A stretch of 64,000 nucleotides of DNA from Pseudoalteromonas phenolica. Its GTDB lineage: Bacteria > Pseudomonadota > Gammaproteobacteria > Enterobacterales > Alteromonadaceae. Positions 34,791-44,911 of the stretch are shown here, piece after piece (position 1 is the first letter of the stretch; every line of letters starts with the position of its first letter). Made by a program: the position numbers and the translations under genes. The notes under the pieces were generated by a model. That model did no database searches. It was not told the origin of the DNA and was given only the letters and a program-made list of their open reading frames with translations. Location of the stretch: positions 62,001-126,000 of the forward strand of contig NZ_PNEC01000042.1 in assembly GCF_005886345.1 (NCBI RefSeq), read 5' to 3'.

Positions 34791-37423
34791 AACCCCTATC
34801 TTATTCTGGCTCTAATTTCACATTGTTCTTAAGTTTGTTTTTAACCTCAAAGTCAATTGATTGGTTAAAGCAACGCTATCGCTTTTTCTTTCAAAATTGT
34901 GGTTACAGTGTTTTCAACTCTGCCATATTTACCTTAATCAGTATTTTACTATTCAGCATTTTTAGAATCGATGCATTGTCGAGTAGAGGCAACTTCTTCC
35001 TTTACTACCCTCAATTAAGACACAATGAATTCAGACCCGGTGATTGGCTTCGTTTGACCATTCAAACCATCTATTTAGCGCTATTCAAAAATAAACCAAG
35101 AAGCAAGCGTACTAAAAAAACAACTCATTCAGTGTGGTTTATCTTACCTGCCTTAATCAGAGTATTGACCAAAATTGACAGCGCTGTAAGTTCTGCGGTG
35201 AGGCAGCGATTAGGCAAGCAACACAGTACTGACAAGACTCTTTTTAAGATAGTTACAAATGCATCCATTTGGGACAACAAACTGTTTCGTAATAGTGTCT
35301 TAGTTATCTTTTTTGCATTTTTAATCGTGCTCATAACTGTGCCATTTTCTTTAACTGCCCAAGCTATTTTTATGGGTTTAATTTTATTTGTAGCGTATTC
35401 ATTACGTGGTATTGAAGGCCGTATGCCGACTATGATCATGGTGACATTGTCTGTCACTATATCAAGTAGGTATATATGGTGGCGGATCACTGAAACACTC
35501 AATTGGGATGACCCTTTTGCGTTATTCCTTGGCTTTGGTTTGCTGGCCGCCGAGCTCTATGCTTGGCTGATCTTAATTTTAGGCTTTTTCCAAACAATAC
35601 ACCCCCTTGAACGCAAACCCGTGGTACTGCCAAAAGACACCCGTTTGTGGCCAAGCGTTGATGTGTATATTCCAACTTACAACGAGCCACTTAGTGTTGT
35701 TAAACCAACCGTCATTGCGGCACTGGCGCTGGACTGGCCAGCTGATAAATTAAATATTTATATTCTTGATGATGGTAAAAGAGACTCATTTAGAGAATTT
35801 GCAGAGCAGGTGGGGGCAAACTACATAATTCGCCCAGATAACAATCACGCTAAAGCTGGTAACCTTAATCATGCGATGCAGTATACCGATGGTGAACTGA
35901 TTGCTATCTTTGACTGTGACCATATTCCTGTTCGGTCTTTCCTACAAATGACCGTGGGACAGTTCGTAAAAGACGACAAAATGTGTTTGGTACAAACACC
36001 TCACCATTTTTTTTCAGCCGACCCATTTGAAAAGAATCTAGACAACTTTTCAAAAGTACCAAACGAAAACATGCTGTTTTACGGTTTAATTCAAGACGGT
36101 AATGATATGTGGGATGCTACCTTTTTCTGCGGTTCATGTGCGGTAATAAAAAGAACTGCGATTGAAGACATTGGTGGTTTCGCCTTCGAAACAGTCACTG
36201 AAGATGCGCACACTGCTTTAAAGATGCAACGTAAAGGCTATCGGACCTCGTACATAAACCTGCCACAAGCAGCAGGTTTAGCAACTGATAGCTTATCAAC
36301 CCATGTTGGACAGCGGATACGTTGGGCCAGAGGAATGGCACAGATATTTCGCCTCGATAACCCTGTATTTGGTAAAGGTTTATCGCTGGCACAAAGGTTA
36401 TGCTACCTCAATGCGACTTTACACTTTTTCGCCGGTATACCGAGGATCGTATTTTTAACGGCGCCTCTGGCATTCATTTTCTTCGATGCCTATATTATTT
36501 ACGCACCATTTTTGGCCATCCTCTTATACGTTGTGCCTAGCCTCATACAAATAAAGGTCACAAACTCTCGGATCCAGGGCAAGTGGCGTTATTCCTTCTG
36601 GGGAGAAGTTTATGAAACAGTCCTTGCTTGGTACATTTTAAAACCGACTACGATTGCCCTATTTATGCCTCACAAAGGTAAGTTTAATGTCACCGAGAAA
36701 GGCGGCTTAAACGATAAAGACTATTATGATTGGGATATATCAAAACCCTATATTGTACTAGCATTAATTAACTTGACCGGCCTGATTGTGGGTATTGGTC
36801 GTTTCGGTATGAGTGACTCTATACAGATGGGCATTTTAATCATCAGTATGGCATGGTCTCTTTATAACTTAATCATTATTGGCGCGGCTATTTGTGTTGC
36901 CACAGAAGCACGCCAAGTTCGTAAATCTCATCGTATTGGTTGTCAATTCCCCGCTATCATTTATACCTCCGCTGGCCGAACGATTAAAGTCACGGTTACT
37001 GACTTTAGTAACTCAGGGGTGGGTATAGAATTACCTGCTGAAGGCTTATTAAACCAAAGTGAAAAAGTTGAACTATTAATCAGCCGAGGCAGAAAGCAAT
37101 TTGCTTTTAAAACCGATATTGTCAACATCACCAAATCTAGGGTTGGCTTGCGATTACATGAGCTCAGTGCAGATAAAGAAAGGCAATATATTGAATGTAC
37201 ATTCTGCAGAGCGGATGCCTGGTTAAGCTGGCAAGATAACTTTTCTCATGATCTTCCCTCAGAAAACCTTAAGCTTATCGTTCGAGTGAGCTTAAGAGGG
37301 TTCAAGAGCTTATTTTTACACGCTCCTGAAAGAGTAAGACCAACAATTAAACGCGTTATTGCACTCATAGAGTCACTCGAGACTTTTTTACCACGTAAAC
37401 CTAAAACAAAAGATGAAGCATAA
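34787..37423 (+). CDS. bcsA: cellulose synthase catalytic subunit BcsA
   Basis: A 878-residue inner membrane glycosyltransferase that polymerises UDP-glucose into beta-1,4-glucan and extrudes it. The family-2 GT domain has all four motifs: ILDDG (Asp328-329), DCD (Asp376-378), VTED (Asp473) and QRIRW (509-513). It is surrounded by membrane helices. At the C-terminus is a PilZ domain for c-di-GMP, with RKSHR (712-716) and DFSNSG (739-744), so activation by c-di-GMP is expected. The start is GTG 34787, overlapping the bcsQ stop in GTGA. It has the ~100-residue N-terminal extension typical of BcsA in bcsQ-type loci. Confidence 0.97.
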   Translation: MKPLSYSGSNFTLFLSLFLTSKSIDWLKQRYRFFFQNCGYSVFNSAIFTLISILLFSIFRIDALSSRGNFFLYYPQLRHNEFRPGDWLRLTIQTIYLALFKNKPRSKRTKKTTHSVWFILPALIRVLTKIDSAVSSAVRQRLGKQHSTDKTLFKIVTNASIWDNKLFRNSVLVIFFAFLIVLITVPFSLTAQAIFMGLILFVAYSLRGIEGRMPTMIMVTLSVTISSRYIWWRITETLNWDDPFALFLGFGLLAAELYAWLILILGFFQTIHPLERKPVVLPKDTRLWPSVDVYIPTYNEPLSVVKPTVIAALALDWPADKLNIYILDDGKRDSFREFAEQVGANYIIRPDNNHAKAGNLNHAMQYTDGELIAIFDCDHIPVRSFLQMTVGQFVKDDKMCLVQTPHHFFSADPFEKNLDNFSKVPNENMLFYGLIQDGNDMWDATFFCGSCAVIKRTAIEDIGGFAFETVTEDAHTALKMQRKGYRTSYINLPQAAGLATDSLSTHVGQRIRWARGMAQIFRLDNPVFGKGLSLAQRLCYLNATLHFFAGIPRIVFLTAPLAFIFFDAYIIYAPFLAILLYVVPSLIQIKVTNSRIQGKWRYSFWGEVYETVLAWYILKPTTIALFMPHKGKFNVTEKGGLNDKDYYDWDISKPYIVLALINLTGLIVGIGRFGMSDSIQMGILIISMAWSLYNLIIIGAAICVATEARQVRKSHRIGCQFPAIIYTSAGRTIKVTVTDFSNSGVGIELPAEGLLNQSEKVELLISRGRKQFAFKTDIVNITKSRVGLRLHELSADKERQYIECTFCRADAWLSWQDNFSHDLPSENLKLIVRVSLRGFKSLFLHAPERVRPTIKRVIALIESLETFLPRKPKTKDEA

Positions 37424-39680
37424 AATGAACTTTATTAGGATGTTGTTACTTTCAACTTGTTTAGCTGGAATGAGCTTTAATAGCTCAGCTTTTAAACCCA
37501 CAGACAAGACTGTATTTGCACAAGGATACCCAGAACAAGCCCCTGTGACTTCTCACAAGTTTACGTTTGAACAATTAAATCGTGAAGGTATCCGTTTATC
37601 TGGTGCTTTACCAAGTAGTGATGTTAACTTTACCAACCGTATTGATAAAATAATCAAAGAGCTTTCTGTTAAGTTAAAGCACACCAACTCACCAGCTTTA
37701 CTGTCACAGTTATCTCATATCAAAGTGTATCTAAATGATCAGTTAATGGCGATTGTGCCTGTCACACCTTTAGAATATGACAAAGTGCACCAAACTCTGA
37801 CAGAGCAAACGCTTAAGCTTAAACCGCACTTAGTTCGAAACTATAACACCATTCGTTTCGAGCTCATCGGTCATTACACCAACGAGTTTTGTGAAGATTC
37901 AACACACTCAAGTATTTGGGCTGAATTAGACAAAGAAAGTACGCTTAAATATAAGGCGCAACAAATTGCATTGAAAAGCGACTTATCACACTTTCCAGAG
38001 CCACTTTTTGATGAGTTCGACTATGCAAAGTTGTCATTACCTATGGTGTTTGCTGGTACGCCTTCTAAAACAGCCACGCAAGCCGCAGCAATATTAAGTT
38101 CATGGTTTGGTGCAAGAGCAGATTGGCGTGGCGCAAGCTTTCCTGTGCAATATGATGCAATACCTAAAGACCATGCGGTTATATTTGCCACAAATGATAC
38201 TAAACCGCACTTTTTAGCCGACTACCCCGATGCAGAAGGGCCAACGGTAGAAATTATTGCCAACCCTGAATTTAGATACAAAAAGCTGCTCTTAGTTTTA
38301 GGACGTACCGAAGAAGAATTAATCACAGCAGTAGAAGGCATCGCCCTTGGCCTGCCTGTTATGACTGGCAGAACGGCTGTCATAAATGATGTATTTCATC
38401 TCAAACCCCGTGAAGCATATGATGCCCCTCGATGGTTACGCACAGATAGAGCGGTTAGGTTTGGTGAGTTGCTCGACTACCCAACACAATTGCAAACTAC
38501 TGAGGGCAGTGATCAATCTGTCAAACTTGATGTACGCTTGCCGCCAGATCTTTTCACTTGGCGCACCGACGGTCTGCCGATCGATTTAAAGTACCGTTTT
38601 ACACCGCCGACGGATAAGGCCATATCTCGTTTAAATATGTCAATTAATAACGAGTTCATTCAAGGCTTTACTCTGACTCCTGAAGGAGGTAAATCAGTTG
38701 TTTCAGAATTAAAGATCCCACTACTTTCAAATGATGATTCAGATAAGGACCGCTATTTTTCAGTCCCAGGCTTTAAAGCCGATATAAAAAATGAATTAGC
38801 ATTTAAATTTTTATTCTCAACTGAAAAAGAAGGCTTTTGTACTACTAGCGCCAGAGGTGGTGAGCTAGGTGTGATTGATGATGACTCAATTATAGATATA
38901 TCTGACTTTCACCATTATATCGCCATGCCTAACTTGCATGCATTCGCACAAGGTGGCTTTCCATTTACTAAATATGCAGACCTAAGTGAAACATCCGTTA
39001 TATTCCCAAGTAATCCTTCTCGTTTAGAGCTAGAAACATTATTCACAGTCGCAGGGCATATTGGTAAAACAACTGGATTCCCTATTTTTAATGCAGACTT
39101 GCATTACGCCAATGAAAATATCGATTTAACAGGCAAAGACGTCTTAATCATCGGAGAAGTAGAAAATTTCATGGCTCAAATGAATGAGCAAAGTCAGCTA
39201 TCTGTGCTCCTAGAGCAATCAACTAGAGAAATCACTCAAGCTGTCTATGATGGCCAGCCTTATGATTACGCTTTAGCGAATGAAGATGCCGCAGCAACAG
39301 TCTCATTGTCAAGCTATGGCCCTCTAGCCGCGATTGTAGGTTTTCAATCGCCATTCAATACTGAACGCAGTGTCGTTTCCATCATGGCTAACAACAATGA
39401 TGACTTAAATCTCATCAATAACACTTTAACAGATAGTGGCAAGCTCTCTCAGATCCGTGGTAATGCAACCATTATCAATCCATATAAAGTTCATAACTCA
39501 TACCTCGGAGAGCGATACTATATTGGTAGCTTACCACCGTTTACTTACATTTGGTTCCACCTCTCAGAGCACCCTTTAATTTTGGCTATTTTGACTTTGT
39601 TAACCCTATTAATTATCTCTTTTGTGCTATGGCGGATCCTATCAGCGCTAGCGAAGAAACGAGTAGAGACTCAGGAGTAA
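37413..39680 (+). CDS. bcsB: cellulose synthase periplasmic subunit BcsB
   Basis: A 755-residue periplasmic protein with a signal peptide (NFIRMLLLSTCLAGMSFNSS) and a C-terminal membrane anchor helix (LILAILTLLTLLIISFVLW) followed by RILSALAKKR. BcsB binds BcsA through that anchor and guides the glucan through the periplasm with carbohydrate-binding and flavodoxin-like domains. The ATG at 37413 overlaps the bcsA stop; ATG 37425 is an alternative start that keeps the whole signal peptide. Length is normal. Confidence 0.93.
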   Translation: MKHKMNFIRMLLLSTCLAGMSFNSSAFKPTDKTVFAQGYPEQAPVTSHKFTFEQLNREGIRLSGALPSSDVNFTNRIDKIIKELSVKLKHTNSPALLSQLSHIKVYLNDQLMAIVPVTPLEYDKVHQTLTEQTLKLKPHLVRNYNTIRFELIGHYTNEFCEDSTHSSIWAELDKESTLKYKAQQIALKSDLSHFPEPLFDEFDYAKLSLPMVFAGTPSKTATQAAAILSSWFGARADWRGASFPVQYDAIPKDHAVIFATNDTKPHFLADYPDAEGPTVEIIANPEFRYKKLLLVLGRTEEELITAVEGIALGLPVMTGRTAVINDVFHLKPREAYDAPRWLRTDRAVRFGELLDYPTQLQTTEGSDQSVKLDVRLPPDLFTWRTDGLPIDLKYRFTPPTDKAISRLNMSINNEFIQGFTLTPEGGKSVVSELKIPLLSNDDSDKDRYFSVPGFKADIKNELAFKFLFSTEKEGFCTTSARGGELGVIDDDSIIDISDFHHYIAMPNLHAFAQGGFPFTKYADLSETSVIFPSNPSRLELETLFTVAGHIGKTTGFPIFNADLHYANENIDLTGKDVLIIGEVENFMAQMNEQSQLSVLLEQSTREITQAVYDGQPYDYALANEDAAATVSLSSYGPLAAIVGFQSPFNTERSVVSIMANNNDDLNLINNTLTDSGKLSQIRGNATIINPYKVHNSYLGERYYIGSLPPFTYIWFHLSEHPLILAILTLLTLLIISFVLWRILSALAKKRVETQE

Positions 39681-39684
39681 TAAT

Positions 39685-40812
39685 ATGAAAGCAATATTAT
39701 TCAGCGTCATAATGATGGCAATTAGCACATACTCATACTCTCAAGATGTGTGCTACAGCTGGCCCCATTGGGAAGACTTTAAACAAAACTTTATTTCTGA
39801 ACATGGCAGAGTCATTGACCTAGGATCAGAAAAGAACATCACCACCAGCGAAGGGCAATCTTACGGTTTATTTTTCGCGCTCGTTGCTAATGATCAAGCT
39901 ATGTTTGATAAGTTGTTGGGTTGGACTGAAACACACCTCTCAGAGGGTGATTTAAGTGCCCGACTGCCTGCGTGGCTTTGGGGGAGAAATGGCAATAACT
40001 ACGAAATTCTAGATTCTAACCCAGCGTCAGATTCAGATATTTGGATTGCTTATAGCTTGTTAGAAGCGAGCCGCTTATGGCAAGAACGTCGTTATGCTGT
40101 GTTAGCTTCGGTACTCGCAAAGCGAATTTTAAGAGAAGAAACCGAGTACCTTCCAAAGCTTGGACTTACGCTCTTACCTGCGCCTTATAGTTTTCAATTA
40201 GACGATAATATTTGGCGTCTAAATCCAAGCTATGCACCTTTACAATTACTTAAGCGTTTTGCAAAAGCTTATCCTCACTCTCCTTGGCAAGAAGTACATG
40301 ATACGTCTTACCGTTTACTCATCGAAAGTGCACCTAAAGGGTTATCACCTGATTGGGTTTTATACAGCCCAGAAAAAGGCTTTTACTTCACAAGAAAGCG
40401 TCCTGATTTAGGCAGTTATAACTCAATCAGAGTCTACTTGTGGGCTGCACTTATGCACCCAGATGCAGAATATGCTACACAGCTCATTTCGCACTTTAAA
40501 CCAATGGCAAAAGCGACCAGTAAACGCAATTTAGTGCCACTTAATACTTATGCGCAAAGTGGTAAATATCAAAAACGAGGATCAGTCGGTTTTCATGCTG
40601 CATTACTAAAGTTTCTTGATAGTAGTGAAGAAATTAATGCGCTTGTCAGTATAAAACAGCACGTTGACTACAACATTGCCGAAGAGCTAACCAAGAACTA
40701 CTACTCAAGTGTATTGTCTTTATTTGGCACAGGCGCAATGGACAATCGTTATAGCTTTGGACCAGAAGGTAAGCTACAAACCCAATGGCAGGCACAATGT
40801 TCAAAACAGTAA
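39685..40812 (+). CDS. bcsZ: periplasmic endoglucanase BcsZ (GH8)
   Basis: A 375-residue GH8 endo-beta-1,4-glucanase with a signal peptide ending near SYS. The general acid is Glu56 in ITTSEGQSYGLFFALV; the catalytic-site acidic pair lies in PASDSDIWIAY (Asp116/Asp118); WLWGRNGNNY also fits the family. BcsZ trims cellulose during export. The AGGAG ribosome site overlaps the end of bcsB. Length is typical. Confidence 0.95.
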   Translation: MKAILFSVIMMAISTYSYSQDVCYSWPHWEDFKQNFISEHGRVIDLGSEKNITTSEGQSYGLFFALVANDQAMFDKLLGWTETHLSEGDLSARLPAWLWGRNGNNYEILDSNPASDSDIWIAYSLLEASRLWQERRYAVLASVLAKRILREETEYLPKLGLTLLPAPYSFQLDDNIWRLNPSYAPLQLLKRFAKAYPHSPWQEVHDTSYRLLIESAPKGLSPDWVLYSPEKGFYFTRKRPDLGSYNSIRVYLWAALMHPDAEYATQLISHFKPMAKATSKRNLVPLNTYAQSGKYQKRGSVGFHAALLKFLDSSEEINALVSIKQHVDYNIAEELTKNYYSSVLSLFGTGAMDNRYSFGPEGKLQTQWQAQCSKQ

Positions 40813-43800
40813 ACAGCTTCTTGGGTTTAGTCTTTTGTGTTGCATTATTGCTATCTAATAGCATTAATGCATTTGCGAATGAACAGGGCACAGATCGTAG
40901 CTCTATAGAATGGTTACAAACACAGGTTAATATCGGTGAAATTTTAGGTGACGAGATTTTAATTTCAGACTCACTTGAAAAGTTACTGCAAATTGCACCA
41001 AACCACCTATTAGCCAAGACAACCCAAGTACAGGTTTTACTGAATCGCGATGAGACAAGACAAGCACTTCGTATTTTTCGCCAATTAGAACAAGAATTTC
41101 CCAATCACAAGCAAGTTAAAAGACTTAAGCTACTTATTAATTTAAAACAAGATACGGATGCGCGACGTCAATATGAAAGTGCAAAGCTATTCGCCTTAAC
41201 AGGCAAAGTTGTACAGGCAATTGATGCCTATGAAGCCGTTTTTTCCGCCGGTTTCCCATCTATCTTTTACGAGCTTGAATACTATAAATTGCTCAGCCGA
41301 GATGATGCACATTACGACAAAGCCATTGTCGGAATAACTAGGCTCACACAGCGCTACCCTGGGGTTGGTGATTTCGAGCTCCAAAAAGCACGTATCATTC
41401 TAAGAAAAACCCCAAACAGCAAAGCGGCCATCAGTGTCTTAAAGCGTTATGCAAAAACCGACCGATATAAATTTGAAGTAGAAGGACTCTGGCTCAATAC
41501 GCTTGCATCTCTTGAGCTTGAAAAAAGAACTGACAAACAATACCGAGATTTTTTAAGACTCTTCCCTAAATCTATGCAAGGCAAGTTGCAGTATGAAGCA
41601 TTTCAAAAAGATTACGCTGCATACAAAAAGCTACTTAAAAACCCAGGCTATCAAGCCTATTTAGCAGCCGTTAATGCGCTAGATAATGAAGAGTCTGAAA
41701 AAGGCCATCGACTATTAAAAAAAGCCTTAAGATACCGCCCGAAAGATTCGATGATCATCGGCGAGATGGGCCGTGCACACTTGCAGTTAGGAAACTATGA
41801 AGAAGCGATAAAATACTTTGAGAAAGCACTCAAATATACCGAGTTCGAAGGCGCTGAGCGCTGGGAAGGCTTGATTAACACAGCAAGATTTTGGGGGTTG
41901 ATCACCCAGCTAAGACAAGATTTAACTGACAATAATCTCGAACAAGCCAAAAAGCTGCTCTCTCAGGCAAAAGCACTTGAAGAAGACAACGACACTGTCC
42001 TCTTTTACCAAGCTGAACTGTTATATCTTGAGGGAAAAGAGCTACAAGCCTTTCAGATTTATCGTCAGCTCATAGAGCGCAATCCAACCAATCAGTCCGC
42101 ATTACAGCGTATACTTAGATCCGTTCAAACGGAAAACAGCCTACGCTCATTAGACAAGCTGAGCGATGTTTTAACTCAAGAACAAAACGAATTAATTAGA
42201 CCAGAACTATTAGTCGCTAAAAAAGACATTGCTAGAAACCTAGCTGATACAAAAGCTGAGCGTGGTGACTTTCATGGCGCAATTCAATTACTTGCCAGTA
42301 TTCCGAATAACAATGAAGCGGATCCATGGCTGGTTTACCAAAAAGCACGTATTTGGCGCCAAGCTGGCAGTGAGAGTCAAGGTATTAGGTTATTCAATGA
42401 ACAGACTTGGCAACACCCTTTAAATGGCGAATTACGCTATGCACAAGCTCTTTACCTCTCGAGCATTGATGAATACCAGCAAGCAAAAGAAGCCCTACAA
42501 TTTGTCCCTCTAAAAGATAAAACACCCGAAATCATTTCATTAGAAAATGAACTGGTGTTTAGAGATTTTCTACTCGAAATTGATCAAGCGATAGCCGAAG
42601 ATGAGTTAAATACAGCTAAAAATCAATTAGCTGCACTTGAGCTAGATGTGATCAGTTCAGCGAATGTGAAAGCACAAGTCGCAGCAGCTTGGTATGCTGT
42701 TGCAGAGCAGACCATAGCGATAAACTTACTCGAACAAACGCTTAATGAAGATCCATCTTTAGCGCCATATTGGCATATTCAGCTTGGTACTTGGTTACTT
42801 GCACAACGAGATACCGTTAAGTTACAACAGTGGCATAAAAACAGACATAGAATTGCTATAGAGACAGAAGAGGAACTAGCGCAAATCGAGCAATTGTCAC
42901 TTGATTATAAATTACTTGCCTCTGACTCTCCACGCACATTATTAAACACATTGATTGCTGAATCACCGTTTAATATGGATGGATATGCTCGATTAGCCAG
43001 CCTTGATATGAATGATGACGAATTTGAACAAGCTTATGATACCTTGCTCAAAGCCCACCAGTTCGGTGAGTTTACCCGAGAAACTGAAGAACAACTCCTA
43101 GATCAGGCACTGTTAAAGCAAGACACACCGCTTATAGAATACCTAGCTAGCCATTTGATTCGACGTGTTGGTATTACAGATACCGCATTGCAACAAAAAT
43201 TAATTTCACCTCTGTTCTTTTTTAGAGATCAAGAGAAAGCCATGGAACTTGCGCAAGATTTAGTTTTGTTAAGCTCATATGAAAGTGAACTAGTAAAACA
43301 AGCCGGTGATTTAGCTGAGCAAGTAGGTCGTCATGATATCGCTGCTGAGTATTACCAGAGAGTTGTTAATACCGCTCCAAGTTCAAGCCAAAATGAAGCT
43401 TGGTATGTCAGCTCTGCACGAACAGGGATCACCCGTGTCAATCAGAAAACTGACGGACATATTGCTTTTGCAACTGATTTAAGCGGCCAAACCAGTACAC
43501 AGTCAGACTCTGAGCTCGGAGTTGGTGCTTCATTATTAGAAAGTTACTTCCCTCTTTGGAGTGGACACGGTTTTGTTAAGCTCGATGACTTATATGTATC
43601 AGCACAATCAACAGACTTTACCGCGAACTTCAGCGCAGGTAGGTATGGTACAGGTTACTTGTGCTACCCACAGTGTATTCTAGAAAAAATCACCCCTAAA
43701 GATCATGGTGTCGCAATTGGTTTAGGTTGGCAAAATGAACAATGGCGAGTCGATATTGGTACTACGCCAAAAGGTTTTTTACTTGATAGCCTAGTTGGTG

Positions 43801-44594
43801 GAGTAATTTATCAATCTGATTTTGAAGACTTTAGCTACGACATAGAATTAAGAAGAAGACCCTTAACTAACAGTTTATTGTCTTTTGCAGGTATGGAAGA
43901 CGTCACCTTAGACAAAAAATGGGGTGGGGTAATTCAAACAGGCATCACGCTGGGTGCTTACTATGACTTAGGATTAGAGTACGGCTTTTGGTCAACCCTA
44001 GATTACCATCTATTTAAAGGTTTAAACGTTAAAGACAATGACCGTATTCGTGCTATGGGTGGTGGTTATTACCGTCTATATCAAGGTGAAAACTATGAGT
44101 TCACTGTCGGCTCTAACTTGCTTTACTGGAGCTACAAGCATAACCTATCTGAAGAAACATTTGGCCATGGCGGTTACTACAGTCCACAAAGTTATTATGG
44201 CCTCTCGATCCCAGTAACCTTTGATGGAAAGTGGCGAGAAAAGCTCGTTTACAGACTTAGACTTGGGGTTGGCTACTCTACCTCTGAAACCGAAGAGATT
44301 GAGTTCTTCCCTAACAACCCTGAATTACAAGCACAGGCATTGTCTCTCGTAGATGAAAGAGTTGAGGCCCCTATCTTTGAAGGCAGTGAAGGTGAAGGTG
44401 TATCATATAACCTGCAAGCGATAGCTGAATATCACTTTTATGATCATTGGATCATGGGTCTCAGTTTAAGTGTTGATAGAGCAGAACTCTATGAACCTAA
44501 TTATGGTCAGTTTTATATTAAATATAAATTCAATCCTATTTTGAGGCCTTTGGATTTAGGCCCTAGCCCGATTTCACCTTATGTTAATTTCTAA
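40797..44594 (+). CDS. bcsC: cellulose exporter BcsC (TPR scaffold plus outer membrane barrel)
   Basis: A 1265-residue protein with a signal peptide (SFLGLVFCVALLLSNSINAF). The TPR solenoid of about 900 residues is seen in repeats such as AHLQLGNYEEAIKYFEKAL and ELLYLEGKELQAFQIYRQL. The C-terminal ~330 residues are the BcsC beta-barrel (from GVGASLLESYFPLW) ending in aromatic FNPIL...PYVNF. It exports the polymer across the outer membrane. Start placed at ATG 40797 (CAGG 5 bases upstream), inside the 3' end of bcsZ; ATG 40785 is an alternative. Last gene of the operon, followed by a terminator. Confidence 0.95.
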   Translation: MFKTVNSFLGLVFCVALLLSNSINAFANEQGTDRSSIEWLQTQVNIGEILGDEILISDSLEKLLQIAPNHLLAKTTQVQVLLNRDETRQALRIFRQLEQEFPNHKQVKRLKLLINLKQDTDARRQYESAKLFALTGKVVQAIDAYEAVFSAGFPSIFYELEYYKLLSRDDAHYDKAIVGITRLTQRYPGVGDFELQKARIILRKTPNSKAAISVLKRYAKTDRYKFEVEGLWLNTLASLELEKRTDKQYRDFLRLFPKSMQGKLQYEAFQKDYAAYKKLLKNPGYQAYLAAVNALDNEESEKGHRLLKKALRYRPKDSMIIGEMGRAHLQLGNYEEAIKYFEKALKYTEFEGAERWEGLINTARFWGLITQLRQDLTDNNLEQAKKLLSQAKALEEDNDTVLFYQAELLYLEGKELQAFQIYRQLIERNPTNQSALQRILRSVQTENSLRSLDKLSDVLTQEQNELIRPELLVAKKDIARNLADTKAERGDFHGAIQLLASIPNNNEADPWLVYQKARIWRQAGSESQGIRLFNEQTWQHPLNGELRYAQALYLSSIDEYQQAKEALQFVPLKDKTPEIISLENELVFRDFLLEIDQAIAEDELNTAKNQLAALELDVISSANVKAQVAAAWYAVAEQTIAINLLEQTLNEDPSLAPYWHIQLGTWLLAQRDTVKLQQWHKNRHRIAIETEEELAQIEQLSLDYKLLASDSPRTLLNTLIAESPFNMDGYARLASLDMNDDEFEQAYDTLLKAHQFGEFTRETEEQLLDQALLKQDTPLIEYLASHLIRRVGITDTALQQKLISPLFFFRDQEKAMELAQDLVLLSSYESELVKQAGDLAEQVGRHDIAAEYYQRVVNTAPSSSQNEAWYVSSARTGITRVNQKTDGHIAFATDLSGQTSTQSDSELGVGASLLESYFPLWSGHGFVKLDDLYVSAQSTDFTANFSAGRYGTGYLCYPQCILEKITPKDHGVAIGLGWQNEQWRVDIGTTPKGFLLDSLVGGVIYQSDFEDFSYDIELRRRPLTNSLLSFAGMEDVTLDKKWGGVIQTGITLGAYYDLGLEYGFWSTLDYHLFKGLNVKDNDRIRAMGGGYYRLYQGENYEFTVGSNLLYWSYKHNLSEETFGHGGYYSPQSYYGLSIPVTFDGKWREKLVYRLRLGVGYSTSETEEIEFFPNNPELQAQALSLVDERVEAPIFEGSEGEGVSYNLQAIAEYHFYDHWIMGLSLSVDRAELYEPNYGQFYIKYKFNPILRPLDLGPSPISPYVNF

Positions 44595-44646
44595 CTGAAA
44601 CTCCCCTAAGGCGCGTTCTACTTATCTCACACTTGCCTTTGACATG

Positions 44647-44678
44647 AAAAAACGCGGCTTAATTAAGCCGCGTTTTTT
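44647..44678. terminator. terminator after bcsC
   Basis: Perfect 16-bp palindrome arms AAAAAACGCGGCTTAA / TTAAGCCGCGTTTTTT with no separate loop; in RNA the central bases form the loop. Bidirectional in appearance. Confidence 0.92.
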
Positions 44679-44685
44679 CGGGAGT

Positions 44686-44897
44686 TATACCTATCCGCTT
44701 AACTAAGTGGTCTATTTTGAGGTAAGAAAACCTTGTTGATAGCACCGCTCACGCGTCCTGCTATCGCTGAGGTACCTACATCCATGTAGGCAAGGCAAAT
44801 ATTTCATTATTTAGTTGTTCTAAATGAGAAATCTTTAACGCAGCTATCGTCAGATTTAATCCCTCAAAATAGTTAAGTGTTATTGCGGATTGGTATC
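44686..44897. mobile_element. MITE-like element with ~35-bp terminal inverted repeats
   Basis: The left end has ATACCTATCCGC, then TTAACT and CTATTTTGAGG (to 44722). The right end (44862-44897), on the minus strand, has GATACCAATCCGC, then TTAACTATTTTGAGG. The ~140-bp interior has no reading frame and contains the small inverted repeat CCTACATCCATGTAGG. It fills nearly all of the 317-bp gap between bcsC and the ABC permease gene. The ends match the small element at 2470-2513. No transposase is encoded, so it would be non-autonomous. Confidence 0.65.
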
Positions 44898-44911
44898 AAA
44901 ATCTATAACTA

